From the NCBI GenBank assembly GCA_963281255.1, contig OY725491.1, positions 2,852,001 to 2,916,000 on the forward strand: a stretch of 64,000 nt of DNA, written 5' to 3'. Numbering within the stretch: position 1 is the stretch's first letter; every line of letters begins with the position of its first letter. The notes under the pieces are model-generated. The model saw only the letters and a program-made list of their open reading frames with translations. It was not told the DNA's origin and made no database searches. The translations under genes were made by a program, and so were the position numbers. Source of the stretch: Aphrocallistes beatrix (taxonomy: Eukaryota; Porifera; Hexactinellida; Sceptrulophora; Aphrocallistidae). Positions 22,697-33,903 of the stretch are shown piece by piece.

Positions 22697-24017
22697 TCCT
22701 TACTATTAATATTAAAACTCGATTAATGTGGTATATGGGGAATTCCATGTCAAATCAACCAGTCATTTGACCACCATCAACCGATTTGTCTGAAAAGCTG
22801 TGCGACAAGCCACTGATATGTCTTTATTTGGTTAAAATTTCAGATCAATCGGTCATGTGGTTTTTGACTTATGACGTCACAAAATTTGAATTTTTGCTGT
22901 TTGACCATGGATGTTCACAATGGTAAAATCACAATCCCTTATTAAACTCGAATAACTCGAAAAGTATTCATCGAACTCTTTCATAAATGCTATACTCGTG
23001 TTTTACATATGGAGAATATGAAAAACATGAGTAAATTATTTTTTGAGTTCCTTTTCTATGTGAAAACTGGAACTGAAACCAACTCCGGAAGCAAACTGGA
23101 ACTATGACGTAACAAAAATGTATGTTTTAGAAACTTTTATTTTTTGGTATTTTACTGTTTATAGTCATAATTCATTGTATAAAAAAATTATTTTGGTTTC
23201 CATATGTTCTCTTTGAGTTATTTACAATTTTGTACCTGTAAAAGCTTTCTATTTATAACCCAAAATTGTATTCCTTTTGTAAAAATAGAAAATTGACCTG
23301 ATAACTCTCAATTTCTACCATTTTGACAAAGTTCTTATGTCTTCCTCTATAATATCACTATTTCTTACAACATTCTGCAATTGATATGTGCATTAGGAAT
23401 TATAAGTCTGATGTATATTTGACCGCAGACAGACTAAACATAAACATCACCATTCTGCATTGGATAAACTTGGAGTAGAAACATTTATTTCCCAAACTCC
23501 TGGATAAAGTGACTTGTAGAAGTATTGTTAATTTACAATTTCATGTCTGATAACTTAACCATTACGTGCCATCTGTTAATCTGGCAGTGCTGCAAATTAT
23601 CAGCAAACATAGTTGGTAATATGACAATGTTTTGGTAATTTGCCAACATAAATATGTTGGTAATTTCCCAAGAGTATTGTTTGTAATCGCATTCAGTTTT
23701 TCGACTATATTTCAGCCATTTTAGTTGATAGAAGGCTGAGATTTTAAAGAATGTGTATATTAATATACCATAACATATGATGCAACAATCATTAAAAAAT
23801 GATGACTCATCATTCTGTTATTACGTCATCATTACTCATCAAAATTTTAGAAATTGACAAATTTGGTGATTTTTCTTGCGATATCGATTATAGCAGTAGG
23901 ATAGACGTATTTAGAGATGTTACTTCCTTTATAATTAATTAATGTGACCCCAGGTGCCCACAGGGCGCCTCCGGTGGACACAAAGTCTCCGCCAGCAGCG
24001 CAGCGAAAGCACGCTTG
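22697..24017 (+). mobile_element. H1 Helitron-like element with a ~950-bp insertion
   Basis: Starts TCCTTACTATTAATATTAAA at 22697 after A and ends ...AGCACGCTTG before T. The conserved H1 body resumes at about 23695 (CAGCCATTTTAGTTGATAGA, TGATGACTCATCATTCTGTT, GAAATTGACAAATTTGGTGA) and closes with the GC-rich module at 23942-24017. Between about 22740 and 23690 lies unrelated sequence (GGGGAATTCCATGTCAAATC..), probably another element inserted or captured. Confidence 0.65.
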
Positions 24018-26328
24018 TAGCTTATATAATCTGTTCTCTATGCACGATTTGCCATATTTTAATCTCCAATGCCACTTTTTAAATGAACTGACCTTATTGT
24101 TACTGAATATCTCTTCATTACTGAAGCCATCATCAATATCCATTACCTGTTTTCAAAATTTATTAAATTTTTTATCTCTGTCTTTCAAAGGAATAACAAA
24201 TTACTTGCCATCCCCCCAGACAGATTGTTTGAGGCCCAATCTCAATCCCTTTTCAATCCTTCCACCTCCAATTCCTCGAAGGAATATCTCATTTCCCCCC
24301 AATGCCCCCCCAAATCCATCTCCGGAAAGTTCCCTTTCAACCACTTCCTCCGAAGCATCTCTGATAAGAATCCGTCACTGTGAGTTTATTTTGTTATATT
24401 TTTTGAGTAAAAGTTGAGATTATAATGTTGACTGTACTGTTAGGCATAATATTTTGTTCAATTATTTTAAATGTAATTATTAATTATCTCTCTTCACAAT
24501 TATTATTATGCAAGCACTCTTTGCGGCGGCAAAACACTTTGTGTCCGCACGCCTTGTGTATCACCATTGTTGTTCTGGTTGTAACACATTATCAGCAATT
24601 AATCAGCATAATTGATTGATTTTTGAACCATTTGGATTCACATCTTAGTGATTCGAAGGACCAATCGTTAACTGATCCTAATAAATCAAAACCAAAACTT
24701 TTCATTTCGAGTTGCAATTAAATCCTGGAAAGTTTTATTTTCAGATTTATTTGAATATACGTTCTCTATTACCCTATTGTCTAGATTAACAGTTGAAAGC
24801 TAATCTCTGGCTTAGTTCTTAATTTTGTATGTTTTTTTCTGAACAAAAACAAAAAAATATTATGATAAACTTCTACTAAAACAATCATTTTCAGAATCTA
24901 TGTCTTGAATACCCCAGAATGACCATTAAATGTATACAGGGTGGGCCACGGGAAACAGGTTTAAATAAATTTTTAATAATTTTTAAACGAAGAGAGATAT
25001 CTCGATCCTGTAAAAAGTATAATAAACTATATTAAATACCATTTTTACTTCTCATCCTATATAGCATCTATCCATTAATATTATGTTCAATCCAGCTCCC
25101 TTTCAAAGCTATCACTTTTTGTAATCTCAGGAGAGCATTTTAATATCAATGTGAAAGTAACAAATTAACTATTTGGATCATAAAAAGAATATGAACAACA
25201 TAGTTGCAGTAATATTTCATGCTAAACATACAACCCAAGCCGATAGGGGTAGAAAATGTTTTTTTTGTCCGAATTTACAAATTCAGGGTTAAAATTCTTA
25301 AAACAAACACTAATGACTAATGAAGATCGTAATCACTGAAGAATAAAAGTGCATAAAACACCAATATAAAAAGCTTGTTAGATTGCTTTCTTAACTAATT
25401 TGGAAGGTGGTAGAGTGTGGCGAAGATAGTCGGCAAGAATTTAGACATTGTAGGTCGCCAGAAACATTTTTGAAGAAAACTTTACAAAAGGATTTGTTCC
25501 ACGGTGCAATTCTCAGAAATGAAGTATAACTATGTATAATAAATAATTATACAAGTTTCATTGATGTTGCAGCATATTAGAGCCAACTGTACACCAGACT
25601 GTGACATTTCTTGTGTTAAAGGCTTGTTATCAAACGGGTTTGGCTATTAATCAACCCTGTAACTAGCTAGGTACACATATAATCTCTTACGACCATTGGG
25701 ATTTTCAATATATTTGTTTTTTTGTCCTAGACAGTGTAAAACTATTTTTTGCATTTGTGGCCCTTACTATCTTTTTAATCAACTCTGGACACACGCAAAT
25801 ACACTCATGTGAACATCGTGCTTTTATATAATAATGCGATAATAATAGCTCATAACAATTTCTTTTAGAGCTTCAGCATTCGCCTGATCCTTGCGATGCT
25901 TGGTTGACTATTCTCCTGCAATAAACTTTAAACTTAATGCACTAATGAATTTCCTTATGCTGGGATGATGGCTTCAACTACATTTGTGGTTCATGGTAGT
26001 CCCAATGATGACTTGTTGTGTGAGTTCTACATAACAGTTGGAAACAATTGTTCCTGTATCGACCAGGGAGCATTAATCCAAATGTAGCTTTTTTCGAGAA
26101 AATGACCCAAAACTGATGTCGGAAAATGACATAAAACTGAAGTAGGACCCAAAAATTTCAAAAATACCACAAAATCTTTAGTGATTCTGTTTGAATCCTG
26201 GACTCTTTTAACTAAGGACTTTAGGCGCTCTTCTCGGGATTGGAAGTTGGGCCTATTGCCTATCCCTTAATCTATTTTTTTTCGGCGAGACATGTATTAT
26301 TATTGAATAGAAAGTCGTATATAGTGAA
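24018..26328. other. Gene-free AT-rich region with scattered repeat ends
   Basis: An open frame runs 23944-24417, but its first part is the H1 hairpin module and the rest is Pro/Ser-rich low complexity. 24498-24556 is a decayed three-hairpin-like patch (CAAGCACTCTTTGCGGCGGC, CACTTTGTGTCCGCACG). ACAGGGTGGGCCACGGGAAA at 24936 looks like a single Tc1/mariner-type tip without a partner. Around 26090-26150 degenerate units GACCCAAAACTGATGTCGGA are related to 30525-30700. No gene recognised. Confidence 0.4.
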
Positions 26329-26414
26329 TAAGTATGTATGTATGTATGTATGTATGTATGTATGTATGTATGTATGTATGTATGTATGTATGTATGTATG
26401 TATGTATGTATGTA
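26329..26414. repeat. (TATG)n microsatellite
   Basis: About 20 uninterrupted TATG units. Both strands stay open, which explains two spurious frames here. Confidence 0.97.
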
Positions 26415-26429
26415 TTACTAGATAAGTTT

Positions 26430-27075
26430 ATATGCAAATTTTCATCCTTTTGAAAAATATTCTGAGTTAAAAGCGAGTTTTCAATTATTAATATAGGGTA
26501 TTTCAATATATTTAATCCGATTTTCACATTTTGAAAGTAATATGTGAATATTCAATGAGTTATCAACATATTGATATATTTTTTCACACATCATTTTTAA
26601 AAAAGTATTATTTTATGCCACATGCGAGTTCTCAACGGCTAATATATTATATTTTAATATGTAAACTCTGAATTTCGCACTTTGAAAGAAACAATTAGAA
26701 TATTTTATGTGCTATTGAAATTGATATATACATATTTTCACACTTTGTTATTAATCCCGCGCTTGACGAGTTGTTTTGTAGCGTCTTTCCGGTTTAAGCC
26801 ATTTTGGGCGCGAAAGCCATACAAGTTTGGGGTCTGACTATAAATAGAAAAAATCACTTAGCCAACCGCAGATTAAAAATCTATTTTAAGCTAAAAGTAA
26901 GCTCCACAACAGCTATTTTATGGTATTTTAACATCTAGATTCCAAATCTTACACTTAGAATGTCCTAAAATGAGTATTTCCCGATGTATTCCGATATTCA
27001 TATTTCATGTTCCTTCAAGTCACTTCCTGGAGCTGCACTATCGGTCTGTCGACCGACATTTTTCTATTTGTAACT
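26430..27075. repeat. Dispersed repeat R3, copy 1
   Basis: Shares AGTTAAAA.CGAGTT.TCAA, ATCCGATTTTCACATTTT, TCCCGATxTATTCCGATATT and AGTCACTTCCTGGAGCT blocks, in order, with 49190-51010. 26757-26865 holds a separate small repeat (CTTTCCGGTTTAAGCCATTT..AGTTTGGGGT..TATAAATAGAAAAA), also present at 48710-48810. Non-coding. Confidence 0.55.
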
Positions 27076-27159
27076 TCTTTCTAAGTCGAAGACAACCAAT
27101 ATGTTGCTCATGACCACTAGTGTGCTTGACTAACTTTTAAAAGAGTGTTTACTAATGAA

Positions 27160-28110
27160 CGCAGCGCAAACAAGTTTTAAGCCAGAGGAGTATCAAAAAA
27201 TGGCAAAACTTTAATTATGTAAGTTCGACAGCTATTGTGGGCCTCTCAGGTACATCAAGGAGATGAATAGCAGTTTGAACTAAATGTGTTGTAGTTGATG
27301 TAGGCACTTTCAGCCCCCTCTGTCGAGCTCTTGTAGGAATTCGCTATATATTGACGGTACACATCTTGATTAAGTGAACAATTATCACAGGTGAAGGAAA
27401 TTGGCTGCCCATTACTTTTTCTTACTACTTGGTTTCTATCAAAATGTATCGTGTCTCAAATGTACTTATCTTAGAAACTGGATGAATACCAATCACTTAA
27501 CGTGATCCTCCGTGATGGCAAATAATTTCAGTACAAATGATAGATGTTGCATATTCCTTTGCGGATTTGTAACATGACCAATGATGTGGTCCCCTGTTAA
27601 ACGTGTGGTTTTCGATAGTTTGACTTCATCAAATGGGATGTTAACAATACTTTGCTCTGGTTTCAGTTTCTTGAATATGATGGTCAGATAGTTGTGCATG
27701 AAGCTACAAGACATTAAATTTTGAACCACCTGTTTAGTAAGAAGACAAATTACTCCTGAATTTCTTAATATCCTGTATGCAGCTGAAGAGATGCATTAGT
27801 TCTCTAGCAAGAATCATTAGGTGTTTTGTATACCTGATATTTTTATCTGAAATCATGAGCATTTCTAGTTGGGCTTCTAGGAATTGAAAATGTGCAGATT
27901 CTTATACTCCTATTGTTATTTGTTTCAACTCTTCCATTGCTTTTAGCAAATGATCATTGTTAGATGTTTCAATATTATCAACAATAGAGAGTATTTCTTC
28001 TACTTGAGACCATCTATGAAGGATGCTATTCTTCTGTAGATTGAAAATTATCTTTCGGATCTCATAACCATTCTTTTCTACCTTAGCCAAATGTGGAAAG
28101 ACAAAGTAAG
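27160..28110 (-). pseudogene. P-element/THAP-type transposase-like remnant
   Basis: Upstream frame: HRWSQVEEILSIVDNIETSN to LLKAMEELKQITIGV, a stop, then AHFQFLEAQLEMLMISDKNI, RYTKHLMILARELM. Downstream frame (27729-27493): EQSIVNIPFDEVKLSKTTRL, TGDHIIGHVTN. The order (coiled region; FL..QL......RY....lilA..l; then ..v.i.fDEv.l......y..g.i.G...N) recalls THAP/P-element-superfamily transposases, where the FDE block holds the first catalytic Asp. Further traces run down to about 27160 (SQFPSPV). Several stops; no TIRs identified. Assignment is an inference from pattern, not a search. Confidence 0.4.
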
Positions 28111-28185
28111 ACTGCTTTCTTAAAACTGAAATACTGATACATTCCCATGTCTAACTAATTCCAAGTTATTAACATTATTACCATA
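28111..28185. other. Spacer with TA target of the Tc1 element
   Basis: Host-side sequence ending CCATA; the TA at 28184-28185 is repeated at 29522-29523. Confidence 0.7.
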
Positions 28186-29521
28186 CAGTCTGTCCCATAA
28201 AAAACTGGAATTCTTTTAAAAATCAACCAATCCAATTTTCTTAGTTAAAAGATAAGCCTAGAGATTATGTAATACAATGAATTTACTATTGATATTATAA
28301 CCCTTTGTGAATTTGCTGAATCTTAATTCTAAGTTAATGATAATGCTTGTAAATAATGATGACGTCATGCTGACGCAATCATATTTGTAGTCTTTGTTAT
28401 AATCTATGATTTATTCATTAATCCTAGCTCGAATTGCTTGAGCATGTCTCAGATCGAGAAGAGAAGGCATGCAATGTTACTTTTGGAGGGCAAGAAACAT
28501 TCACCTAAAGAAATATGTCGCATTGTCGGTGTTTCTGTATCCACTGTGTATACTCTAATTTCAAAGCTGAAACACAATTGTTCCTACAATCGTAAAATAG
28601 GAAGCGGAAGACCACCTAAAACACTCCCGTTGATTGCAAATAGCGTTGCACAGCAAATTAGAAGGAAACCTTGGATTTCCCTCCGCGCTATTGCTCAGAA
28701 GTGTCCAGTTACAACCTCGAAAAACACTGTAGCACGATGCCTGAAGAAATTGGACTATACGAAACCATACCCCATCAGCGTGCCATTGTTACCAGAAACG
28801 AATCGCCTCAAACGAATCCAATGGGCTCAGGAACACATCGACAAAGATTGGCAACATGCAATATTTGCCGATGAAGCCTCGATCTGGGTATCGCGGGGTA
28901 GAATTAGGATGTGGACCAAAGGGGATTCGGTCAGACACACTACAACGGTCAAACACACTCAGAAGATTAATATCTGGGCAGGGTTTTCTTCTATGGGAAC
29001 GTTCCCACTGTGTATTTTCGATGAGAATTTAACTGCTGTATTGTTTGTCAAGATCCTAGAGGAGCATTTGTTAGAGCAGGCCAAGGTTTTTCACCAGGAT
29101 GAATGGTTTATTGTGCAAGACAACGATCCGAAACACACTGCGAAGCACACTAAGGCTTGGATGGAACAATTTATGAACAAAAATAGGATTGACTGGCCAA
29201 GTCAAAGTCCAGACTTGAACCCTATAGAGAACTTATTCGCCTGGATCAAGTTAGAGCTAATCAAACGCAAACCAAAAACTAAAAAGGAGCTAATAGTTGA
29301 ATTGACCAATGTCTGGGCCGGGATAGATGGATTTTTCTTACATTCCTATTGGAACTCAATGCCCAAAAGGTGCAATCTAGTGTTAGAAAACAATGGTTAT
29401 AAAATAAAATATTGATAATGAATGGTTTTACTACACTAGTTTCGTAACCAACTTTCTTAATAATAACTAACCTTTGAATGCCATACACTTTATTGATTCC
29501 AGTTTTTTATGGGACAGACTG
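28186..29521 (+). mobile_element. Complete Tc1-like DNA transposon
   Basis: 1336 bp flanked by TA (28184-28185, 29522-29523). Terminal inverted repeats are identical over 26 bp, beginning CAGTCTGTCCCATAAAAAAC. It holds one intact transposase ORF and nothing else. Identical ends, a clean TA duplication and an undamaged ORF make it the best preserved element in the window. Confidence 0.96.
28444..29415 (+). CDS. Tc1-like transposase, intact
   Basis: 323 residues from the first ATG (28444), close to the usual 330-345 for Tc1 transposases. An upstream TTG at 28438 is in frame but not a likely eukaryotic start. The first ~110 residues hold two helix-turn-helix units (SPKEICRIVGVSVSTVYTLI; SLRAIAQKCPVTTSKNTVAR) with the linker GSGRPPK, a GRPR-like hook, between them. 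The catalytic domain shows FADEASIW (first Asp), VQDNDPKHTAKH (second Asp) and WPSQSPDLNPIENLFAWIK (Glu of PIEN), a DD34E arrangement. It cuts and pastes DNA at TA sites in the nucleus. All signature residues are present, so the enzyme may be functional. It ends 106 bp before the right TIR tip. Confidence 0.95.
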   Translation: MSQIEKRRHAMLLLEGKKHSPKEICRIVGVSVSTVYTLISKLKHNCSYNRKIGSGRPPKTLPLIANSVAQQIRRKPWISLRAIAQKCPVTTSKNTVARCLKKLDYTKPYPISVPLLPETNRLKRIQWAQEHIDKDWQHAIFADEASIWVSRGRIRMWTKGDSVRHTTTVKHTQKINIWAGFSSMGTFPLCIFDENLTAVLFVKILEEHLLEQAKVFHQDEWFIVQDNDPKHTAKHTKAWMEQFMNKNRIDWPSQSPDLNPIENLFAWIKLELIKRKPKTKKELIVELTNVWAGIDGFFLHSYWNSMPKRCNLVLENNGYKIKY

Positions 29522-29523
29522 TA

Positions 29524-29894
29524 TATAGAAAGGTGTGAAACCGCAAAAATTCAAAACCACAAATATTTCAAGCATCCCAATATGACCATTGAATTCACCA
29601 TATACGACTTCCTATTCAACAATAATACATTTCTCGAAATAACGTTTATTTTTAGGGGTATACAATGGACCCAAGTTCTAGGACCCGAGAATGAGCGGCT
29701 ACAGTCCATAGTTGAAGGAGTCTATGGTTTGAATAGATATTTTGCTTTTGCCTCGGTAGTTTCTGCTTACTATTGTTTAACTAAATAATATTTCTTTGTT
29801 TACTTATGAAAATGTTTGCTATAAAACTCATTTTAAGAAATATCAAATCGAATTTTCTGTCTTAGAAGGGAAAAATTGAATTATTTCAATTATC
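29524..29894. other. No recognisable feature
   Basis: The open frame continuing past the Tc1 right end (to 29788) is not conserved with anything I know. Confidence 0.35.
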
Positions 29895-30350
29895 TCCTTA
29901 AAGGATAACGATATCTCAAGTATCATGAAAATAATGGTACAATTTATCGTACACTCTCGAAAAACAGAAAGGATGCAATAGCTTTGCTAAAATTTACACA
30001 ACAGAAAATCACCTCGAATTGACTCATAATCATTCTCAATTTGAGCACGGAACGGATGCTACTATTATCAAATAGAATAAAACGAGCTGCTAAATTATCT
30101 ACAGACAATTTGAGAGATGTTTTTGATAAAGAGTGTCGTGATTCTCAAGGAGCTTCTTCTTTGACATTCAAGAAATTCAATTAGTGATGATGAACCTATT
30201 ATTTCTAGATGTTATGTATGCCTTCAGCGAAGAGTAGAAAACTTTTGCGCATGCTGTGTTTGTGAAAATTTGACAAATGAACTAAAGCAGTAGAATCACG
30301 AGCGAACTATTTGTCGTGAAAGAATTGACGGCATAACTAAAATATTTCAA
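29895..30350 (+). pseudogene. FLYWCH zinc finger plus RING-like finger, remnant
   Basis: First block, across one frameshift: YLKYHENNGTIYRTLSKNRK then NSFAKIYTTENHLELTHNHS, which fits the FLYWCH pattern (Y..NG..YW/YR....+.C.......HNH). It continues NRIKRAAKLSTDNLRDVFDK. About 45 codons later comes RCYVCLQRRVENFCACCVCE and CRERIDGITKIFQ, resembling a C-terminal RING finger (C.VCL......PC.H..C..C....CP.CR..I) with gaps. FLYWCH domains occur in transposon-derived DNA-binding proteins; a RING would suggest ubiquitin ligase activity. Stops and frameshifts show it is dead. Confidence 0.45.
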
Positions 30351-30524
30351 TAACAGCGAACTTTTCCTTAGACTTCTAATATATTCTTCTACTCGTATTG
30401 TATTTCTTTATCATCATTTAATATTTTGTCAATTTTAATCTTCCATACTACTATCATTTAAAAAATTGAATTTAGAAAACTTTTTATCTTTCATCCCTAT
30501 AAACTTATCTCTCCAAAGCTAATA
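30351..30524. other. AT-rich spacer
   Basis: Nothing seen. Confidence 0.4.
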
Positions 30525-30700
30525 TTAGGGTCAATTTCCGACTTTAAAAATTTTAGGTCAAATTCCCACTTCAGTTTTAGGTTAAAATCCTTCTCTCAAA
30601 TTTCTTTTGGGTTAAATTCTGACATTTATTTGTCAAATCCCGATCCAGTTTTGACTGAAACTCCGACTTCAGCATTAGGTCAAATTCCAGCGTCTCTGTT
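30525..30700. repeat. Degenerate tandem GGTCAAATTCCGAC repeat
   Basis: About five imperfect ~30-bp units built on TTAGGTCAAATTCC.ACTTCAG. A related inverted pair of units is at 26090-26150. Confidence 0.5.
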
Positions 30701-31094
30701 ATTGCTTATACAAAATAATTTACTTTTTTCATTTTAAAGATTTCAAGGGCCTATTCAGCACATCACACATTCAACAAATTTTAACATGCAAAAAATATAA
30801 CTGTCTGACTACAAACACTAAAGTGACAGGTACAAAACAAATACACTACCTAGTATTGGGGCTGTTTGAACATTGCACAATACCCGTTAAATGTTCCTTT
30901 CTAACTTGCTCAGAAATTAATTAATGATTTCCCAATGTGGTCCCCTGGAAGCTAGTAATAACAATGCCTATGCATACTTTTATCACTTTTTTGTGAGCAA
31001 ATATTCAACACGTTGTTATTCCCACTACATAGTAGCTAAATACAGTATATCCCTTATTCTCCGCGTAAATTATCCTTGATTGATTAATATGTAT
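30701..31094. other. No recognisable feature
   Basis: AT-rich, no family motifs. Confidence 0.35.
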
Positions 31095-31605
31095 AGGTAT
31101 ATATATATATATATCTGTAACGAATTGATTGAACAAACTCCCTAGCAGAAAAAGCTTTTTAGCATACGAAGTCTTTTGGCCCTGGATCGTGCAAGTTGTG
31201 ACCTCAGAAGAAATCTCGACGCATCACGGAATTATGACGTCATTGTCACCCTTTTTATCAGAATTTTTTTCGAGCATTTTCGAGCAACTCCATCAATATA
31301 GAACCTAGATGGATGAAATTTTATTGCAGGTCTATATTAATAATTCACACATAGTGTTATCACCACAATCTAAAAATGTTGTGTCATCATTTTGTTATTA
31401 CGTCATCATTAAACAACCAAATTAAAGTACCATTCTTTTGATATTTTATACCATAAATGAAATATAGGCTCTAAATTTGGATCAGACATACTCAATACCA
31501 TTTTCAATTATTGTTTTTGACAAGATTTAGGCATACGCTGGGGACACCAAGTGTTCACAGCAGCGCAGCACTTTCTAGCAAAGCACGCTCTTATGTAATC
31601 AATTT
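31095..31605 (+). mobile_element. Decayed H1 Helitron-like element
   Basis: TATATATATATCTGTAACGAATTGATTGAA near the start, then CACGGAATTATGACGTCATT, and a mutated hairpin module at 31535-31600 (GGGGACACCAAGTGTTCACAG, CAGCGCAGCA, AAGCACGCTC). The last bases are CTCTTA rather than CTTGT. Older than the 57480 copy. Confidence 0.5.
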
Positions 31606-31912
31606 GAGTTTAAATAATTTTGATTTCAAAATTATTTAATTACTGTAAATCAGTGGATAAGTTCCTGAGTAAAATAAATTTAGTTTCTTTCTTGCCCTGA
31701 ATTACTGCCGTGCTTTCATTTGCACAAAATAATTTAGCACCGTGGCGTTTACTTGCATCTTAAGGTATATGTACATAATATTACTCTATAGTGGATCTTT
31801 CTATCTTCACTGTTTTCACTTGATCCAGGTATAAATTCTCTCAACAATAGCGTGGAAACTTTTCAGCTCAATGAAGTATAGGTGAGATCAAGTACATATT
31901 ATAAAATGTATA
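31606..31912. other. No recognisable feature
   Basis: Spacer before the pogo-type MITE cluster. Confidence 0.35.
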
Positions 31913-32059
31913 CAGTAATACGAACATCATGGAACAGTCAAAATTTGTTAGTATTAACCAAGTGATTTACATGTACTATTTACGTATATAGTTAAAATTT
32001 CTGTTTCGTATTACCTGGAGTTACGTATTATCTGTGTTCGTATTTGCAAGATTCTACTG
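31913..32059. mobile_element. Small pogo-type MITE
   Basis: 147 bp between TA dinucleotides (31911-31912, 32060-32061). Tips CAGTAATACGAACA and, inward from the right, CAGTAGAATCTTGCAAATAC followed by GAACACAGATAATACG. The unit AACAC.GATAATACG is the same as that expanded in the minisatellite 270 bp further on. Confidence 0.6.
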
Positions 32060-32133
32060 TATATGTTTCAGTGTATTAGAAAGCACTGTGTATTCATGAG
32101 TACACAGTGAACTCGCGAACACCCATAAAAATA

Positions 32134-33365
32134 CAGTCGACTCTCGTTAATACGAACACGGATAAGGAGTACAATCGGATAAGAAGTACAAGTTTTGATT
32201 CCCCAACCTAATCTATGGCAAAATATATACAAACGAACTCCGGTTAACACGAACACGGATAAGACGAAATATCGGATAATAAGTACGATTTGTGGGTCCC
32301 CTTCAGTGCGTTTTCAATACTAAATACATCGGTTAATACGAACACGGATAATACGAACACGGTTAATACGAACACAGATAATACGAACACGGATAATACG
32401 AACACGGTTAATACGAACACGGTTAATACGAACACAGATAATACGAACACGGATAATACGAACACGGATAATACGAACACGGATAATACGAACACGGATA
32501 ATAAGAACACGGTTAATACGAACACGGATAATACGAACACGGATAATACGAACACGGTTAATACGAACACGGTTAATACGAACACGGATAATACGAACAC
32601 GGTTAATACGAACACGGATAATACGAACACGGATAATACGAACACGGATAATACGAACACGGTTAATACGAACACGGATAATACGAACACGGATAATACG
32701 AACACGGATAATACGAACACGGATAATACGAACACGGATAATACGAACACGGATAATACGAACACGGTTAATACAAACACGGTTAATACAAACACGGTTA
32801 ATACGAACACGGATAATACGAACACGGATAATACGAACACGGTTAATACGAACACGGATAATACGAACACGGATAATACGAACACGGATAATACGAACAC
32901 GGATAATACGAACACGGATAATACGAACACGGTTAATACGAACACGGATAATACGAACACGGATAATACGAACACGGTTAATACGAACACGGATAATACG
33001 AACACGGATAATACGAACACGGATAATACGAACACGGATAATACGAACACGGTTAATACAAACACGGTTAATACGAACACGGATAATACGAACACGGTTA
33101 ATACGAACACGGATAATACGAACACGGTTAATACGAACACGGATAATACGAACACGGTTAATACGAACACGGATAATACGAACACGGATAATGAGTTCTC
33201 TATTTAACAAGTACAATTTCATACTCTCACGTAGTTATCACTATGTATATTAAGTATTTTGAACAAATGTGGCTATGTACGTACGTACTTCGGTTAATAC
33301 GTACTCCGGATAAGGAGTACAAATCTCCACGGTCCCTTGGTGTACGTGTTAACGAGAGTCGACTG
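32134..33365. mobile_element. pogo-type MITE carrying an expanded 15-bp array
   Basis: 1232 bp between TA (32132-32133) and TA (33366-33367). Terminal inverted repeats begin CAGTCGACTCTCGTTAA, then TACGAACACGG on the left and CACGTACACC on the right, resembling pogo/Tigger tips. Subterminal blocks (CGGATAAGGAGTAC) are mirrored on both sides. The central 870 bp is a tandem array of the tip-like unit. No transposase. Confidence 0.75.
32328..33197. repeat. 15-bp minisatellite, about 58 units
   Basis: Head-to-tail units AACACGGWTAATACG, W being A (about 38 units) or T (about 20). The two variants are interspersed in a non-random-looking order (runs of one to six A units broken by single to triple T units). 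A few units carry one other change (AATAAGAAC, ATACAAAC, CACAGATAA). The unit matches the subterminal sequence of the surrounding MITE, so the array probably grew from the element's own inverted repeat. Because 15 is a multiple of 3 and no frame contains a stop, three long spurious frames span it. Confidence 0.97.
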
Positions 33366-33430
33366 TACTTGTTTTTTGCGAATACACCTGTGTTCGTGAA
33401 TGCAGTGTCTTCCAATACACTGAAACATAT

Positions 33431-33903
33431 ATACACTACCCCATATTTCCCCATACAAATAGTTATAATACTGATTTATTTAGCGAGTCAAGATATTTAA
33501 TTGGTAAGAGATACGCTTAATTTAACTTCGAATTCGAATTCTCCATATTCGAATTACTCACTTTTTAAATTTCAACTTGTTTACACTCCCACAAGGTTAA
33601 AAATTTTCTAACTGTGAAGCAAATGCAGAAAATATTGAATCTTGAAGAAGAGTAATTAAGTTGAAAACTTATTAAGTATAAATTTTTTTGGACATCTGTT
33701 TTATTACTTCATGATTCTGGATCAATTTCACCAAGATCAATCTCTGGCTCTATGTCGTCTTCGGAGAGAGAAACATTGGGAGGACCGGGGCATTAGAGGA
33801 AAATTAACAGAATGTTTAAATTTTGCTCAACATTATTTATATAATGTTTTATCACGCTTTTTTCCCTTTTTTATTCACATTATTCATCCATATTACAAAT
33901 TTA
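33431..33903. other. No recognisable feature
   Basis: Includes TTCGAATTCGAATT near 33526; otherwise nothing. Confidence 0.35.

Larger units (their letters stand above)
32061..33430. mobile_element. Outer palindromic element around the minisatellite MITE
   Basis: ATATGTTTCAGTGTATT at 32062 is mirrored by AATACACTGAAACATAT ending at 33430, and the next ~55 bp on each side also pair imperfectly (CACTG, GAACAC blocks). The TA-flanked MITE 32134-33365 lies near the centre. It is either an insertion into an older foldback or the inner layer of one element. Confidence 0.55.

Noticed and set aside
23944..24417. 157-codon Pro/Ser-rich frame
   Set aside because: Its first third is the GC-rich hairpin module of an H1 element and the rest is low complexity without family likeness.
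26240..26527. Open frames with MYVC or HTYI repeats
   Set aside because: Shadows of the (TATG)n microsatellite.
32328..33197. CRISPR array
   Set aside because: Units are contiguous 15-mers without spacers, in eukaryotic transposon context.
32244..33222. Three ~300-codon open frames, on both strands, with five-residue repeats
   Set aside because: They are read-through of a stop-free 15-bp tandem repeat; no start context, codon bias or non-repeat domain supports a protein.
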